A DNA stretch of 64,000 bases from Colias croceus (Eukaryota; Arthropoda; Insecta; Lepidoptera; Pieridae), in contig NC_059558.1 of the NCBI RefSeq assembly GCF_905220415.1, forward strand, positions 3,050,501-3,114,500. Reading direction: 5' to 3'. Of the stretch, positions 34,244-45,300 are shown one piece after another. Under the pieces are notes generated by a model, which was not told the DNA's origin, did no database searches, and saw only the letters and a program-made list of their open reading frames with translations. The position numbers and the translations under genes were made by a program. Each line of letters begins with the position of its first letter. Position 1 is the stretch's first letter.

Positions 34244-35156
34244 TATCTTTTCACAATAAGCTTGAAAATAATTAACAACTCCATAATTACCTCTTATATT
34301 AAAACAAACACGTAAATTATGTAAATTCCTAATAAATATTTTTTAAGGTAATGTCATATTTATTTATAGTCTGTGTCATATCCTGTCACACTTCCGTCTC
34401 ATCTACCTTCCAAAATTAATGGCGGTTATGTATTTTAATTTTGTGTTGGAATTTTAAAATATTTATCTAATATAATTAATTTCTGGCAACCCTGTTTGTT
34501 AAGTAACGCGGTTATACGATTTATTCGATAATTGTTAATTATTTAAGTTTATTGCATACACATTTGTATTGAATTGAAAATATGTTTATTATTATATTCT
34601 ATAGCGTTTTTGACACTTTCATGATAATTATATTAATTTGTAAGTTTCAACTATCAATATATAACTCTATTATACAGTACAATTAGACAAAAGTTACTTT
34701 TAATACGATTTCCCAAAATGTATTATTACATTCTAAAACACATTCTATACATGAATACATCTTAAGTATAATAATTATTACGCAAAGGAACAAGCTAAGA
34801 AAATAAGAAAAACTAACCAAGCAACAACGTCTAACTCTACACAACTCTCTTTATGACCCCAGTAAAATATGATATTCTAATACTAATGAACGGTCATCAA
34901 TATACATACTATGACCGGTTATTTACATGATTTTCCTGTTTAAATCATTGGAGTTCACCTTTAAGTTCTTTTCTGCGTCATAGTCATCATAATTGAAATG
35001 GGCTTGCTGAGATTAAATCTGTCAAATTTTATCTGCAAGATAGTATGATACATACGTAGTGTACTAATTCAATTTTGAGAATAAAAATCGAAAAATATTA
35101 TCTATTACTTATTGTAAAGTAGTGTAAATGCAGTGTGTTTGAGAATTTATTTGTAA
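34244..35156. other. Gene-free stretch
   Basis: AT-rich DNA, nothing recognised. Confidence 0.4.
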
Positions 35157-35483
35157 CTAGCTTCCGCCCGCGACTCCGTCCGCGCGGATGTCGGTCTTCG
35201 CGTGGATGGTTATTTCTCCATTTTGAGTACCTCTGTCACTAACATCTTATAAATATCTATTGGACCCAATTCCCAAATACGGCTAGGCCTATAATAATAC
35301 GCAAAGTGTGTTCGCGGTTCTACGGAACAACGTCTATGGATAATACTGAAAAATTAAGATTAATTTTTTTCTACGTATTTTTCCAGGATAAAAGTATCCT
35401 ATTTTACGCCCAGGATAATAAGGTATAATTATACCAAGTTTCATCGAAATCGAACCGCTAGTTTTCACGTGATGCCTTCACAT

Positions 35484-35536
<53 letters not shown>

Positions 35537-35655
35537 AATTTTTTTAATCACATATTTGGGTTTGGTTTCGATCCAGTAACACCCCCTGCTATTTATTTTT
35601 TCAATATTTTCAATGTACAGAATTGACCCTTCTACAGATTTATTATATGTATAGA
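35157..35655 (-). mobile_element. Helitron-like group J, copy 1 (~500 bp)
   Basis: The 3' end at left is ctagcttccgcccgcgactc. It carries a GACA array at 35485-35533 and the 5' end ...attatatgtataga|t at 35655. It is almost identical to 55780-56267 in the same orientation. The array generates a false Ser-Val-Cys-Leu repeat ORF. Confidence 0.85.
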
Positions 35656-36478
35656 TCTCTGGCACTTAAGAAAATATTTGAAGTGTAATTCGCGACATGT
35701 AAAGCTACATTGTGCATTTAACCTTATGCGAATACTTATAAATTCAATCTCGGTTTAAAACTGATCTAAAATTGTGTTCATTGTAATATTTTATTTATAG
35801 TTACACTGATATATTATACACAGACTAAACATTGACCATGCTTTATATCTATTAACCGAACTGAAAATGACAACTTTACGAATTATAACTTCAGTACGAA
35901 GACTTATACATATTCATATTATGAAGTTTCTACCACTTTAAACGTAATTCGCTGTTAGTATCAATACATAAAAATTATACACCTTGGTCTAGTATCTGTG
36001 CCTTGGTATACAGTTTTGATCCAGTAACATTACACATAACCTTGGAGCAATTACCCAATAGATTTATTATTTTATCTCGAGTGCTTGCGACACGCAACTT
36101 AGTTCGGAATCGTGTCGGAAGTATTACGTCATAACACTTTCGTTCACTTTGCAATGCGATCGATATCTGTACTTTTAATCTTAGTTTTATTAAGGAACCT
36201 TTGGGTATTATGGTTGAATATGCTTAGTTCATTTTTCATGTAAATTGGATTCTTCAATTGATTGGGATGTTATGTACTATACACCAAAGCAGATTATGTG
36301 AAATTAAAGGATACAAGCAGCCATTTCCTTCTAGCAACATTATTCTATAGGCAAAATAGAAAGCAGGAATTTATTTATCCGAACCGATAAAGAAATTTGC
36401 CCGAACGTATAAAACAAGCAGAAATAATTTTATGACGAACTTGACTCTGCCCATGCGCAGTAATCCCCTCCATATTTC
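35656..36478. other. Gene-free stretch
   Basis: No gene or repeat recognised. Confidence 0.4.
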
Positions 36479-36575
36479 ATTCAGCACTACATTTCATCAT
36501 CATCATCATCATCAGCCCATATAATATGTTCCCACTGCTGGGCTAGGACATAGGCCTCCTATAAGGGTAAACTCT
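36479..36575 (-). mobile_element. RTE-type LINE 3' end
   Basis: On the minus strand, gaggcctatgtcctagccca gcagtgggaac followed by atatgggctgatg and a (GAT)n tail (36495-36514 on the + strand). This is the standard 3' end of lepidopteran RTE-like elements. Confidence 0.75.
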
Positions 36576-36623
36576 TTCTTTCCTACATTTACGTGCCGCC
36601 TATTATATTTAATGGAAGATTTA

Positions 36624-36886
36624 AGCGCGTCACACACGGTGAAGATACTACATATAATATTTTATGTTAAGATTCTCTAATATAAAACGTTATAGTATCT
36701 TAAGGTATCCGGTATCCGGATATGTAGAAGCCTGGCGGTTCTACAGGGGTCTTAGTACGCAATGACAAAAAGAAAAATGATGGTCAGAACGCTGATACCG
36801 GATACCTTAAGATACTATAACGTTTTATATTAGAGAATCTTAACATAAAATATTATAGTAGGTATCTTCACCGTGTGTGACGCGCT
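36624..36886. mobile_element. Foldback MITE with TTA target duplication (PIF/Harbinger-like)
   Basis: Arms of about 95 bp: the left starts AGCGCGTCACACACGGTGAA, and the right ends with its reverse complement. Inside both is tctctaatataaaacgttat and gtatcttaaggtatccggta or complement. TTA flanks both ends (36621-36623, 36887-36889). Three-base TTA/TAA duplications are typical of PIF/Harbinger. It has no coding capacity and is 263 bp. Confidence 0.85.
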
Positions 36887-36889
36887 TTA

Positions 36890-37207
36890 GAAGACCATTC
36901 GTAGGTACCAATATAACTTCGAAGAAAACAATATTTTAATGAAGGCCGATAAAAAGATAACTTTTCTATTTTTAATAGCATTGATTTTAAATATCCTCAA
37001 TGTGTTTTGAGTTCTGACCTTTAATTAACGTGTTTTATTTTAATTTATAAACTTGTGATTTCTCTTATGAAGTGGATAATTATTGTCTTTAGTGATATAA
37101 TAATTTTAATCTTTTGTGGTTTGAGATGTGACGTTTTTCAGCATTTTAAATAATTACTTAAAATAGAAGTAATTTCGGCGGGAATAATAATACCACAGAT
37201 GATAAAT
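36890..37207. other. Short gene-free stretch
   Basis: Nothing recognised. Confidence 0.35.
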
Positions 37208-37252
37208 GAGGATCATTTTGGCAAAATCATCAATTTTGCCAAAATGATCCTC
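37208..37252. repeat. Perfect 19-bp stem hairpin
   Basis: gaggatcattttggcaaaa, a 7-base spacer, then its exact reverse complement. It could be the core of a tiny MITE or a structural hairpin. The stem is too short and too perfect for a typical animal pre-miRNA. Confidence 0.85.
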
Positions 37253-37586
37253 GACTATCAATACTGACCATCAATATTATTTTTTATTAATTTGTCTATC
37301 TGTTGCACATTAACGCCTAAGCCACTGAACCAATTTTGGTAAAATTAAGAATGGAGATAGACACAGGAAAATGTCAGCTTTTGAAATTACAATAAAACTA
37401 GATGTGCGTGAAATAGAGGATGGAAATAAGTAGATAATTATAATGATCACGCGATGTTCAGGCAAGCGACGCCGGGGGTAATAATTGTAACAATACAAGT
37501 AAAATACATAATAATATGGTTTTTTAAGGAATTATTATAAAGCTTACTAATTAATTTAATTTTAAACTATCTAATATGAATTGTTA

Positions 37587-37690
37587 TTTTTGGATTTATG
37601 GCATTCGAATGCTTTATAAAAAAAATATGTAATAGAAAAAATCGGTTTCGAATCCCGCCTCGTGATCGATTTTTTTCTATTCTTTATAAA
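37587..37690 (+). mobile_element. Possible tRNA-derived SINE fragment
   Basis: Contains a B-box-like ggtttcgaatcccgcc at about 37643-37658. The left portion (tggatttatggcattcgaat gctttataaa) recurs in the BORCS7 intron at 1304-1338. No clear A box. Confidence 0.35.
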
Positions 37691-37865
37691 TTTGTATCTC
37701 ATATTTCAAAACACAAATAAAACTATTAAATTGACGAAGATAAGCATAAATTTATTTTCTTACAAAACAAAATACCTATTCTCTGTTAAATTATTCAGTT
37801 TGTCCACTGACCCTCTTTAATTATTATTCTATGGTCTAATGCAACAGGTTGAAAATATAAATAAA

Positions 37866-38045
37866 CTAGCTTATCGCCCGCGGCTTCGCCCGCTTTCTCT
37901 AAAACGATTTGAGATGTAAACTATCCTATCTCTCAAGTTGGATCGAACTGCACATGGTGTGCGAATTTTATTACAATCGGTTAAGTGGTTTAGGAGTCCA
38001 TTGAGGACAAACATTGTGACACGAGATTTATATATATTAAGAAGA
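37866..38045 (-). mobile_element. Helitron-like group G
   Basis: The 3' end at left is ctagcttatcgcccgcggct. The 5' end at 38045 is after atatattaagaaga. It is 180 bp, the same length as 19558-19737. Confidence 0.85.
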
Positions 38046-38185
38046 TAAGTGGAATTTATCGCTACAATTTTTGTAAATGTTGTTATAAATTACAATTTGG
38101 TTTATTTAAGCTTTGATAAACAGTGAACATTATTTTAAGAAACATAAATAAAGTGTTTATCCTATCCTTATCCTTTCTATCCTAT

Positions 38186-38392
38186 CCTACTAATGTTATA
38201 AATGCGAAAGTTTGTGAGGATGGATGTATGTGTTTGTATGTATATTTGTTACTCTTTCACGAAAATCCTACTGAACCGATTAGAATGAAATTTAGCACAC
38301 ATATAGAGGGTAACTTGGATTAACACATAGGACAAGTTTTATCCCGGAAATCTCACGGGAACGGGAACTATGCGGGTTTTTTTTCCGAAAAC
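38186..38392 (+). mobile_element. Helitron-like group H, 3' truncated
   Basis: Preceded by a (CCTATCCTTAT)-like run, then tcctactaatgttataaatg and the H core. It stops at actatgcgggtttttttt without a hairpin or CTAG. Confidence 0.75.
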
Positions 38393-38831
38393 TGCTTTAT
38401 AAAGTTACATTGCCATTATTACTTATTTATATTATTATCATTTCGTAAGACGTTCAGTTAATAGCCTAGCCTCTTAATTAAAGGCTCCGTTTAACTAACG
38501 TACTTTTAGCATTTAATGAATATAACATATAAAACACATAAAATTTATTCATCATTATTCAATTAATGTAATTAATAATTATCAATACAATCACTATATT
38601 GACTACAAAGATCACGTCTGCACTACACAATTTCCCAATCCGTACCTAAGCAGTTGCGGAATCGTTTATAATTGATTATCAGTTAAATTTTAACGATAGA
38701 TTAGCGCTTGGAGCTCATCAAATCGGATGACGCAATACAGTCCACAGACAAGACGATTAGTGCTTTAGTAAAATTTTGAAATAAAATTTCATCACGTTTT
38801 GTGCTTAGTTCTTTGTCTATTTATCTATGAA
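38393..38831. other. Gene-free stretch
   Basis: Nothing recognised. Confidence 0.4.
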
Positions 38832-39022
38832 CTAGCAGTGCCGTGCGGTTTCTCCCGCATTGCTCCGATCCTGTAAGTCTCAGCGTGATGATATATAGCC
38901 TATAGTCTTCCTCGATAAATGGGCTATCTAACATCGAAAGAATTTTTCAAATCGGACCTGTAGTTCCTGAGATTAGCGCGTTCAAACTAACAAACTCTTC
39001 AGCTTTATAATATTAGTATAGA
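38832..39022 (-). mobile_element. Helitron-like group B
   Basis: The 3' end at left is ctagcagtgccgtgcggttt. The core is cggacctgtagttcctgaga. The 5' end is at 39022. Confidence 0.85.
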
Positions 39023-39177
39023 TAAAAATAAATGTTGTGCTAAGATGTTGTGTATGTCATTTATAGAATCGTAAACTTTGATTTTGATCATGGGATGATT
39101 TTCAACACTATTGTGCATGAGCCAACGAAGGTATCTGAGTTGATTATCTTCGACTTTGACATGACTTTGACAGTGTA

Positions 39178-39203
39178 CAGGCGAAGCCGGGGTAAACTGC
39201 TAG
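39178..39203 (+). mobile_element. Isolated D-type Helitron 3' end
   Basis: caggcgaagccggggtaaac then tgCTAG|T: only the hairpin and terminus remain, with no recognisable body upstream. Confidence 0.55.
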
Positions 39204-39636
39204 TTACTAATTCCTAATCTATGCTTAAATATATAACGTTATTCTAATAATTTGTGTTAAAATATTGAGCCAAAACAAAGCGTATGTAGAAGCGTGTCGA
39301 ATTTACAACTTCCTCATTTTTGAGAATGCTATTTTTATATTCTAAGTATCAAAATAACTAAAAAACTTTGTTAGAAAAACATGTATGTAAAAAAATGTTC
39401 GACTGTCGTTCTATTTATAAGAAATCAATATTTAATCCCTGTTATATACGATACAGAAATTGAAAGATTATGGCGTCATATAAAAATTATAAAAATAAAT
39501 AGCAACTTGGTCTTGACATGGTTTTTATCGCAAAGTTAAAATGATCAGCTTTTTGTAAGTCGGGTCTGAGACAAGATTGAAAGATTAAATATATATCTAT
39601 AATTTTTTATTCACAGATAAAAAAAACACAAAACAA
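39204..39636. other. Short gene-free stretch
   Basis: Nothing recognised. Confidence 0.35.
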
Positions 39637-39659
39637 ACACGGCACGATCTGATCCCATA

Positions 39660-39744
39660 CTAAAGTCGTAGACCAAATGTTGTTACTTATGATGATAGCT
39701 ATCTTGTCCTGCGAGGTTGCTGGTGTTTTACAAGTAGCCCTGTA
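39660..39744. mobile_element. Solo end of the TA-flanked long-TIR element
   Basis: ctaaagtcgtagaccaaatg ... tgtcctgcgaggttgctggt ... ccctgta matches the right terminal repeat at 59585-59670 and, inverted, the left one at 57728-57813. No partner is present here, so it is an end fragment. It directly follows the 22-bp word shared with 13355. Confidence 0.75.
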
Positions 39745-40379
39745 TATCATTCGACAGGGACATTTTATCAGCCAACGCTTGGCGCTTATTCGACTCCAGA
39801 TCCCAAAACACAACTAAGTATAGCACAACAATTTTAGTAACAAACTTTAAAACATATATACGCCCTCCCTTTACAAGCCATGCTTGACTGATGTTAGATC
39901 ATGCCTCGGTTAAGTAAGACACGTTGCGCTGGCGGTTACGTACCTACTTGGTTACCAACTTTGTTATACCAGCTCATATCAGGAAAAACGGCAAAAACTT
40001 GTGCATTTTTCTTTAGGTTATAGCTATTTCCTTTGCTAAGAATTTTAACGGGCTAAAGGGCTTAGATTAGATATCTATTCAATGTTGAGATTGATTTTGT
40101 ATTCTATAAAATTTCGATCTTTCCAAAATCGTTGCACAATTTTTGGTACAGTTTCCTAGATCATTGATAAAAAAAATAAATAAATAAAATAATATTTATT
40201 TGCTTAAAACATGGTACAGAGAGATGTCAAAATATTTCGATTGTTCATCATGTTTTGCTTAGTCTAAAGCATGCAAATACTGTCTCAATTTAAATTAAAG
40301 AGCTTGAGCTTTGAGCTCAATTCAATGCAAAATAGCTCGATTATTTCCTTTTTGCTTGAATTTTAAAACTTTTATGGAG
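39745..40379. other. Gene-free stretch
   Basis: A G+C-richer segment at about 39752-39800 (catttt-atcagccaacgctt) continues the unknown repeat. An A-rich (AAAT)n patch lies at 40169-40200. No gene. Confidence 0.4.
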
Positions 40380-40716
40380 ATAGTGAAGTCCCATGTCCTA
40401 GTGGGGTAAGGGGCAAGATGCATTATGCATACATCTGTTTCACGCGATCTATTTTCTTTAGGAACAAGTAGGTGATCACTGATCAGCCTTCTGTGATCTG
40501 TCCTGCCAGAACGAGATATTTTTTCTTCGTCTAAACCGGGAATCGAACCCAGCACCTTATGCATACATCTGTTTCACTGATCGATTTCCTTTAGGAACAA
40601 GTAGGTGATCAGCCTTCTGTCCTGCCAGACCGAGACATTTTTTTCTTCGTCTCCACCGGGAATCGAACCCTCGGTTCTACGTTCACGAGTCAACCACTGT
40701 ACCAAGGAGGTCGTTT
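40380..40716 (-). mobile_element. tRNA-derived SINE with duplicated segment
   Basis: Read on the minus strand it begins aaacgacctccttggtacag tggttgactcg (A-box region) and continues to ggttcgattcccggtggaga (B box), the head of a tRNA-derived, Pol III-type SINE. The part from the B box through tcctgccag ... aggtgatca ... gaaacagatgtatgcat is present twice (about 40419-40555 and 40561-40672). The body ends near cttgccccttaccccactag gacatggg. Confidence 0.8.
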
Positions 40717-41686
40717 ATCGAGATACCTATTATCTTTTTTCTATTTATATTATTAAATATTGACGTAAACCTACGAAGGTGTTTACATTAAAATGCCTTG
40801 AGTCCATGTACTTACCATGTACACATCACGTTAACATCAAAATGAGGACATGCGAGTTTTACTAAATCATTAGTGACTATTAAATAGGCAAGCGGTGCAA
40901 CATCTAAAGTTCACAAACAGTTGCCACATTTTAAAGAGAAAATTGGTTGGGCCATCAGAAAATATAATACCGAAAATATAATTTAGTAAGAAGGAAATTT
41001 TATTAGAAAATGTTTAAGCCATGTTTAAACCTAGTCTAGGAAATCTAAACGTTTTAGTTTATTTTCATGTGATGTTCAATGAATTTATACCTCGTGTAAA
41101 ATTGGAAAAATATCAATATTTTTTGCGTAGACCCAGGAGTAAATAAATAAATTAATATGAACATTTATTATTACTTGAGAAAATTTAAACTACGACTTAT
41201 TTTATATCGCATATTAAATTTTATTATTACTTACTAAAAAATATATTTATTCAATAATTACTCTACTAGATAAGGTAATTGATTAAAAATAATCATTGTT
41301 ACGCAAATTAATAAGCAAATAATAAGGAAAACGTTTATTGATTCCTATTAGTAGTTAAGATGTTTGTTTTATCGTTTTCATTGATGTTAATTATGAGAAG
41401 TAAGGTTATCTACACTAATACATATATAAAGGAAAATGGTTTGCACTTTTGTATGTAACAAATAAACTCTACGGGCCCAATTTCAAATTTTCTTTGCCAT
41501 TTAAAATTTTCCTCTTTGTTGTTATGTACGGCACTCACGTTGAATCCGAGCAAAACGTTGCTTATCGCAAAGTTCATACGAATCTGTTCAGCAGTTTCAG
41601 CAGTTTTGGAGTGCATCCATACTTTCGCATTTTTAATACTCGTCTTTCATGTAAATCAGATTAGTACAAATATAAGCTGGGATTGT
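40717..41686. other. Gene-free stretch
   Basis: AT-rich DNA. The region 41440-41650 has overlapping ORFs on both strands and Helitron-like words (cgaatctgttcagcagtttc, actttcgcatttttaatact), so it is probably an old degraded Helitron rather than a gene. Confidence 0.4.
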
Positions 41687-41827
41687 TTTTAGGCGCGTTG
41701 AGAGTAAAATTTCAAGGCCGTGTCATGGCAATATGATCGAGTAAGGCGACGATTTCGGTGTCTTTGAATCATGCCAAAGAAGTTTCACTTCTGACACGTG
41801 TGCTCAGTACACGCGCTCTTTTTTTAA
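41687..41827 (+). repeat. K repeat, copy 3
   Basis: aggcgcgttgagagtaaaat, a gaagtttcacttctgacacg segment, then the gtgctcagtacacgcg hairpin and ctcttttttt. It is 141 bp and one of the most complete copies. Confidence 0.75.
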
Positions 41828-42328
41828 TTCTATAATCTGATTGTTTTTATGCTTTTTACCATATTAATAGAGGTTAATAACATTTGGTTCTGAGTCAAAA
41901 TGATGATATAAGCCTTTCAGATGAACCTTTCGAAACCGAAAAGTATTATGTAAAACATTCACTTTATCACGAACCAATAAAATCAGAGCTCACTTTTTAT
42001 TGTGAGTCGATTATCTATTATTGGAGAGAGAGAGAAATAATACGAACGGTTAAATTAATAACAATAGGTACTTTTTACTTTTGCTATCTTTGAGCTTTGT
42101 TTGTGTTTTTTAATAAAAGCTCTATCAAGTTAGATCATAAGTGTTTGTTAATAATTTTTTAAGTTTCTGTTAAGATACGGATTATTTTACATAGCATTAA
42201 ATTCATTTTTAACACGCTTTTTTAACATCACATGTGTAAATTGTTACGCACTAAGACTAGATTTTGAACTACATTAAACGGATATATTTAATACTTTGTA
42301 CATTTATCAAGGGTCGGTAACAATATGA
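41828..42328. other. Gene-free stretch
   Basis: The ORF 41884-42093 has no recognisable similarity. Nothing else. Confidence 0.4.
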
Positions 42329-42543
42329 TCCTTCCTACTAATATTATTTAAAATGTGAAAGATGTGTATGTGTTTGTTACTCTTTCACGAAAATATGCAA
42401 ATACTACTGAACCGATTACAATGAAATTTAGCACACATACAGAGGGTAACTTGGATTAACACATAAGATAGGTTTTATCCCGGTAATCTTACGGGAACGG
42501 GAACTATGCGGGTTTTTCTTAGAAAACGCGGGCGGAAAGCTAA
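42329..42543 (+). mobile_element. Helitron-like group H lacking half its hairpin
   Basis: A typical H core, but the end is gaaaacgcgggcggaaagct aa: the cgaagccgcgg half of the stem is deleted and the terminus is CTAA, still within the CTRR rule. Confidence 0.8.
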
Positions 42544-43519
42544 TAATTTCATAATTTTTTTTTTTTCAACTATAAGTATGTATAATTTAATATTGATTTA
42601 GCTCTATCAAGTTAGAATTTGAATTAATAATGTTTTCTTTCTATTAAATTTAAGATATAGAGCAATTAACATTGAAGTTAATGCATTTATAAATAGGTAG
42701 CAGACAGATGTATGTAGGTAAGTGTTTATCCATACAACCGAAAGAATTATTTACCATACCACCGATTTAATTACTTCCGAAGTACTACATCACTTAATCC
42801 TGTTATTTTTTAATAAAAAACATGTTTTGAATTAAACCTTTCTACATATAAATTAAATTATCGATACACAGACAAAAGGAAGTGTGTCCACTGTCGCACG
42901 CACGACGGTGCATGCAAACATTATTGAATCTCGATGTATGCACGTTTGTGTGTCATTATCCTTATAGTTATTGTTCAGGGCTCATTCGCAATGAAGTGTT
43001 TTTTTTATTTTATTTCTATAGGCAATTGCTTTGGCTATAACTCAAAAATATTAATACTTAGTTGTTTTTATAATGCATTTGTTGTATATCTATTATCTTT
43101 ACAATAATGATGCCAAAAAAATAATAAATCAAGATCATAATAACACTATGCTGTAACCCACACGTTACAGCGTAGTGTTATATGTAATTTCTCAAATGGT
43201 CGATTGACAAACATCGATTGCAACCACGGGAAAAATCCAGAAATAACTACTATAAACTAAATGATGAAGTGTGAAGAAGTGTGTTACTGAAAAGTAACAA
43301 AATATCTTGCCATTAGAATCTTCGATATATTTTAGAACTATCCCTAAAATTTTGTATCTTATAAAATTATCTTTTATCATCATAAATGACTAAAAATGAT
43401 GACACATGACTTCTGTCTTGAGGTTTCGTAACAAATCGAGCGTAACTTGCGGTTACAGTGAGATCGTACTCATTTTCCTTACTCATCTTGTAGAGTATTA
43501 TATTATCTGTGCCTATATG
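42544..43519. other. Gene-free stretch
   Basis: Contains an inverted word pair at about 43138-43178 (ataacactatgctgtaaccc ... gttacagcgtagtgttat), a ~16-bp imperfect hairpin. No gene recognised. Confidence 0.4.
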
Positions 43520-43600
43520 ATCATCTCTACGAGGTCGTGGTAGAGCAATTCCGAGTATTGCATGATTGTAGAGTCAGCGATCGAAATCCTGTGTGTTAGA
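43520..43600 (+). mobile_element. Possible degraded tRNA-like SINE head
   Basis: ctacgaggtcgtggtagagc resembles an A-box region and cagcgatcgaaatcctg, about 45 bp on, resembles a B box. Both deviate from consensus and no body is recognised. Confidence 0.3.
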
Positions 43601-44230
43601 GCCACTTTATATATAGTAGAGTTTAAGTTAGAGCTTGTAGAGTGTAGAGTTAGATGCTTGGCTCTACATCAGATCTGATAACTTTTATAGAGCAAGCCGT
43701 ATATTTAATATGAAAACGTTTTTAAGGATTTCAATGATTTTTATTTTTTATCATATTCATACTTTACTCGTAATTTAACGACGTTTGAGTTTAACAGAAC
43801 ACATCCAGAAATTGTGAAAACAGCCATTACAGTTATACCGTTTTAACTAGTATATAGAAAATTACCATTTATTCTGTAGTTATTCATAATTATAAAAGAG
43901 AAAAGACGGATATATTTATACTATACTAGTGTTAACGAACGCTAAACTTATAAATATAGGTATGGTTGTTTTTACCTATAGTCGAATGGAAATCAATGTA
44001 TGTCTATTTCCTATGGTTTCATATTGCTTATATGAAGAACCTTGTTTTTTATGTATATCATACATCTAGACTAAAATCTATCTCTGTATCAAATTTCATA
44101 CAGATCTGTTCAGCTGTTTTAAGTGAAAGAGAAACAAATATCGACCCGTTTTCATAAACGTTCACGTTTATAATATTAGTTGTATACGTAGTATATTATT
44201 ATTAGTCTGTGATATTAGCTTTATCTATGA

Positions 44231-44425
44231 CTAGCTGCTCCGCACGGTTTCACCCCCGTGGCCCAATTCCTGTTGGTCGTAGCGTGATGATATATAGCCT
44301 ATAACCTTCCTCGATAAATGGGCTATCTAATACCGAAAGAATTTTTCAAATCGGACCAGTAGTTCCCGAGATTAGTGCGTTCAAACAAACAAACAAACTC
44401 TTCAGCTTTATAATATTAGTATAGA
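44231..44425 (-). mobile_element. Helitron-like group B, full length
   Basis: The 3' end at left is ctagctgctccgcacggttt. The core is cggaccagtagttcccgaga. The 5' end is at 44425. Confidence 0.85.
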
Positions 44426-44509
44426 TATTATTACCTAGTATAGGATATGATGAGATTGGTAGGAAGTAGAATATAAATAACCTTTTAATTTTACCTAATA
44501 CGTCAATAA

Positions 44510-44600
44510 TAATTCATAAAACATAGAAATGAAAGACTACTTTTTGTAGGAATTAACTCTTACAAACAGGCCAATCTTATAGACATGTAATGTATATCCA
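44510..44600. repeat. Direct repeat, left copy
   Basis: aattcataaaacatagaaat gaaagactactttttgtagg ... taatgtatatc is repeated at 44979-45066, on the other side of two adjoining Helitrons. The 5' 45 bp are nearly identical, the rest diverged. Confidence 0.85.
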
Positions 44601-44778
44601 TATCCATACTTAATTTATAAAAAATCAATGCCACTTTTCGTTGTAATTCCATAACTCGAGAACGGCTGAACCGATTTCGATAATTCTTTTTTTATTATAT
44701 TCCTTGAAGTACGAGGATGGTTCTTATGTAGAGAAAACGTTAATATGTACCACGGGCGAAGCCGGGGCGGACCGCTAG
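44601..44778 (+). mobile_element. Helitron-like group D
   Basis: The + strand copy runs from tccatacttaatttataaaa and aatcaatgccacttttcgtt to cacgggcgaagccggggcgg then accgCTAG at 44775-44778. The next Helitron follows without a gap. Confidence 0.8.
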
Positions 44779-44978
44779 TATTATTATAAATGCGAAAGTA
44801 CCTCTGCCTGTCTGTCTGTTACTCAATCACGCCTAAACTACTGAACCAATTTTCATGAAATTTGGTATGGAGATATTTTGATACTCGAGAAAGGACATAG
44901 GATAGGTTTTATCCCGGAAATCCTACGGGAACGGGTTTTACTTTGAAAACGCGGGCGAAGCCGCGGGCGGAAAGCTAG
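44779..44978 (+). mobile_element. Helitron-like group A, 5' end fused to the preceding D copy
   Basis: Begins tattattataaatgcgaaag right after the D terminus (its own TCCATACTAA start is missing) and ends gcgggcgaagccgcgggcgg then aaagCTAG. Confidence 0.85.
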
Positions 44979-45065
44979 TAATTCATAAAACATAGAAATG
45001 AAAGACTACTTTTTTTAGGAATTAATTGTAAACTAGTCAATATTATAGATAATATATAATGTATA
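44979..45065. repeat. Direct repeat, right copy
   Basis: The second copy of the 44510-44600 segment, with ttttttt for tttttgt and a diverged right half. It lies between the D/A Helitron pair and a group G Helitron. Confidence 0.85.
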
Positions 45066-45246
45066 TCTTCTTTAATATATATAAATCTCGTGTCACAATG
45101 TTTGTCCTCAATGGACTCCTAAACCACTCAACCGATTATAATAAAATTCGCACACCATGTGCAGTTTGATCCAACTTGAGAGATAGGATAGTTTAAATCT
45201 CAAAACGTTTTAGAAAAAGCAGGCGAAGCCGCGGGCGGTAAGCTAG
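45066..45246 (+). mobile_element. Helitron-like group G
   Basis: Starts A|TCTTCTTTAATATATATAAA and ends caggcgaagccgcgggcggt then aagCTAG|T. It is 181 bp. Confidence 0.85.
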
Positions 45247-45269
45247 TTGTATATAATTAAACATGTAGG

Positions 45270-45300
45270 TACCACGGGCGAAGCCGGGGCGGACCACTAG
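45270..45300 (+). mobile_element. Short D-type Helitron 3' end
   Basis: Only taccacgggcgaagccgggg cggaccaCTAG is present. It and the preceding G element are both followed by the same TTGTATATAA. Confidence 0.75.

Noticed and set aside
35465..35665. ORF with repeated Ser-Val-Cys-Leu residues (also 56089-56298)
   Set aside because: Translation of the GACA array in the two group J Helitrons.
37208..37252. Possible microRNA precursor
   Set aside because: The perfect 19-bp stem lacks the length and mismatches of a pre-miRNA.
43520..43600. Possible tRNA gene
   Set aside because: A- and B-box-like words but no cloverleaf; at best a degraded SINE head.
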